Shown in pieces: positions 62,766 to 64,000 of a stretch of 64,000 nucleotides of DNA. The translations under genes and the position numbers were made by a program. Within the stretch, counting starts at the first letter, position 1. Each line of letters starts with the position of its first letter. A model generated the notes under the pieces. The model saw only the letters and a list, made by a program, of their open reading frames with translations. It did not search any database and had not been told where the DNA came from. The stretch is from Ktedonobacterales bacterium (GTDB taxonomy: Bacteria; Chloroflexota; Ktedonobacteria; Ktedonobacterales; DATBGS01): contig DATBHW010000044.1 in assembly GCA_036557285.1 (NCBI GenBank), positions 1 to 64,000 on the forward strand, in the 5' to 3' direction.

Positions 62766-63566
62766 TTACTCTATTTCAGTAGAATCACCAGAATGACCGG
62801 ACCCGCTGGCGGCCTCTGTACTCATGGCTTGCGCTCCAGGCGTGGCCTGTTTCTGCGCCGTGATGCTTTCCGGCGCGCTTGCGGGCAGCGACACGGGCGC
62901 TTCTGCGGCTGTCTCCGCGCTGCTCGCCTCATCGCCGTAGATGCCCCGATACTGCGGCGGCAGCAGCGCGGCGATCTGCCGCATAATCACATTCAACTGG
63001 CCCTGAAGGTCGGTATGCCCACGCCGATCTTCGCGGCTGAGCGTGAACGGCTCGCCATAAGTCAACGTAATGGGTGTGCGCCAGGGCCAGATACGCCAGG
63101 GCTTGAACCGCTCAGAGCCATAGATGCCTACCGGCACAATCGGCGCGCCCGAACGCATGGCGATCAGCGCCACGCCCGCTAACCCCTCTTTCATCTTGCG
63201 CGAGCGGCTGCGCGTGCCTTCTGGAAAGATCACCAGCACCTGCCCGGCCTTCAGCACATCGTCTGCCTGCTTGATCGCCTGGCGATCAGCCTCGCCGCGA
63301 CGCACCGGGAAAGCCCCCAGGCCAATCACCAGCCACTTGAGCGGCGCTTTCTGAAAGAGTTCAGACTTTGCCATAAAATGCGTGCGGCGCTTCACCCGCA
63401 GGCCAATCATCGGAATGTCGGTCCAGTTCAGATGATTGCTCACCAGGATGACCGGACCCGTTTGTGGCACGTTCTGGACCCCGGCCACACGCAGACGAAT
63501 GAACAGAGGCAGAAGGGTACGCACAATCGCGCGGCAGGTCTCATAGAACCACTTATACTCTTTCAT
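62766..63566 (-). CDS. plsC: 1-acyl-sn-glycerol-3-phosphate acyltransferase (PlsC)
   Basis: A 266-residue membrane-associated acyltransferase of phospholipid synthesis. Motif I is SNHLNWTD (His-x4-Asp), motif II GAFPVRR, motif III FPEGTRSRS and motif IV VPVGIYGSE. One N-terminal hydrophobic helix (CRAIVRTLLPLFIRLRV) anchors it. The last 60 residues are a disordered Ser/Ala/Glu-rich tail. The start at 63566 has GGAG upstream and overlaps the cmk 3' end by 14 bp, suggesting coupled translation. Confidence 0.93.
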   Translation of the reverse strand: MKEYKWFYETCRAIVRTLLPLFIRLRVAGVQNVPQTGPVILVSNHLNWTDIPMIGLRVKRRTHFMAKSELFQKAPLKWLVIGLGAFPVRRGEADRQAIKQADDVLKAGQVLVIFPEGTRSRSRKMKEGLAGVALIAMRSGAPIVPVGIYGSERFKPWRIWPWRTPITLTYGEPFTLSREDRRGHTDLQGQLNVIMRQIAALLPPQYRGIYGDEASSAETAAEAPVSLPASAPESITAQKQATPGAQAMSTEAASGSGHSGDSTEIE

Positions 63567-64000
63567 GGATGATCTCCAAGATGCGTTCAAGAACCTGCTC
63601 TATCGTGAGATGCTCTGTATGAATCACAACAGCATCGTCGGCGGGACGACTCTGCGCGCTATCCAGCATATCGCGGCGCTGCACCTCAGCCAGCACTTCC
63701 TCAAGCGTCGGCGCTTCATCCTGCTTGGCGCGCAACTCCAGCCAGCGCCGCCGGGCGCGCTCATCCAAAGAGGCGGTCAGATAGATTTTCACCTGCGCGT
63801 TGGGCATTACCACCGTGCCAATATCGCGTCCGGCCATCACCACGCCGCCGCGCTCGCCGCGTTCCCGCTGGCGGCGGCGCATCGCGGCGCGCACCGCCGG
63901 ATGATGTGAGACCAGCGATACCGCGTGATCGACCTCCGGGCTGCGCAGCTGCCAGGTCACATCGCGCCCCTCCACCCTGACGGTATACTGGCGGCCATCA
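63553..64000 (-). CDS. cmk: Cytidylate kinase, C-terminal part (cut by window edge)
   Basis: The frame is open to the right edge, and about 149 codons are visible. Signatures are RSPEVDHAVSLVSHHPAVRAAM, VMAGRDIGTVVMPNAQVKIYL (substrate-binding GRDIGT) and LDERARRRWLEL (lid). It phosphorylates CMP/dCMP. The P-loop lies beyond the window. It heads the visible operon cmk-plsC-acyP-gatC-gatA-osmC. A cmk-plsC pair is common in bacteria. Confidence 0.94.
   Translation of the reverse strand, partial: DGRQYTVRVEGRDVTWQLRSPEVDHAVSLVSHHPAVRAAMRRRQRERGERGGVVMAGRDIGTVVMPNAQVKIYLTASLDERARRRWLELRAKQDEAPTLEEVLAEVQRRDMLDSAQSRPADDAVVIHTEHLTIEQVLERILEIIHERV

Overview
The window is a GC-rich, gene-dense bacterial chromosome segment. 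The best guess is a Chloroflexota member of the Ktedonobacteria type. The reasons are the long Alu-containing SRP RNA next to dnaX, proline-linked Ser/Thr kinases with one TM helix, a sedolisin lipoprotein, an F420-type nitroreductase-like protein and an IscR-like Rrf2 gene heading a suf cluster. No marker settles the class. Two near-consensus ParB sites (parS) suggest the origin-proximal part of the chromosome.

Layout. 1-550: start of dnaX and a 269-nt SRP RNA with its promoter, both on minus. 0.9-10 kb: sedolisin lipoprotein, class II glutamine amidotransferase, a large unassigned protein with phosphorylase-like motifs, DinB, a tiny membrane protein, GalT-like enzyme, beta-carbonic anhydrase and trehalose-6-phosphate synthase. 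10-13.6 kb: a Ser/Thr kinase followed by its predicted pseudokinase paralogue. 13.7-16.2 kb: an 11-bp phased repeat array, a Cys-rich small protein and groES-groEL. 16.2-18 kb: a repeat island, SixA and a secreted CHAP protein. 18-23 kb: suf cluster on minus (rrf2, sufC, one sufB/D, sufS, sufU) with an IscR-like operator at the rrf2 promoter. 23-28.6 kb: paired lipoproteins, secD-secF with unusual low-complexity segments, a MITE with target-site duplication, and a family 2 glycosyltransferase.

29-33 kb: ABC-2 exporter plus two-component system. 32.8-40.3 kb: complete F1Fo ATP synthase operon (atpI/Z-B-E-F-H-A-G-D-C) with promoter and terminators. 40.4-45 kb: an orphan secreted protein, an HTH regulator with an unknown C-terminal domain, and an apparently inactive papain-like membrane protein. 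45-50.8 kb: a TetR-controlled cassette in which an ABC exporter's ATPase and permease genes flank a flavin monooxygenase, an F420-type nitroreductase-like protein and an ICMT-like methyltransferase. 50.9-58.4 kb: pyrE, a methyltransferase, rsgA with an unusual leader, relA/spoT, a zinc-ribbon protein and tgt. 58.4-64 kb: a TPR protein with a zinc-protease motif, a truncated metallophosphoesterase start, osmC, gatA, gatC, acylphosphatase, plsC and the 3' part of cmk.

Intergenic DNA carries a dispersed palindromic repeat (core GCCGCCTTCCAGGCGGC). Two copies sit inside MITE-like elements with GGTTCCACCA termini, and a tandem set sits inside a different 13-bp inverted repeat.
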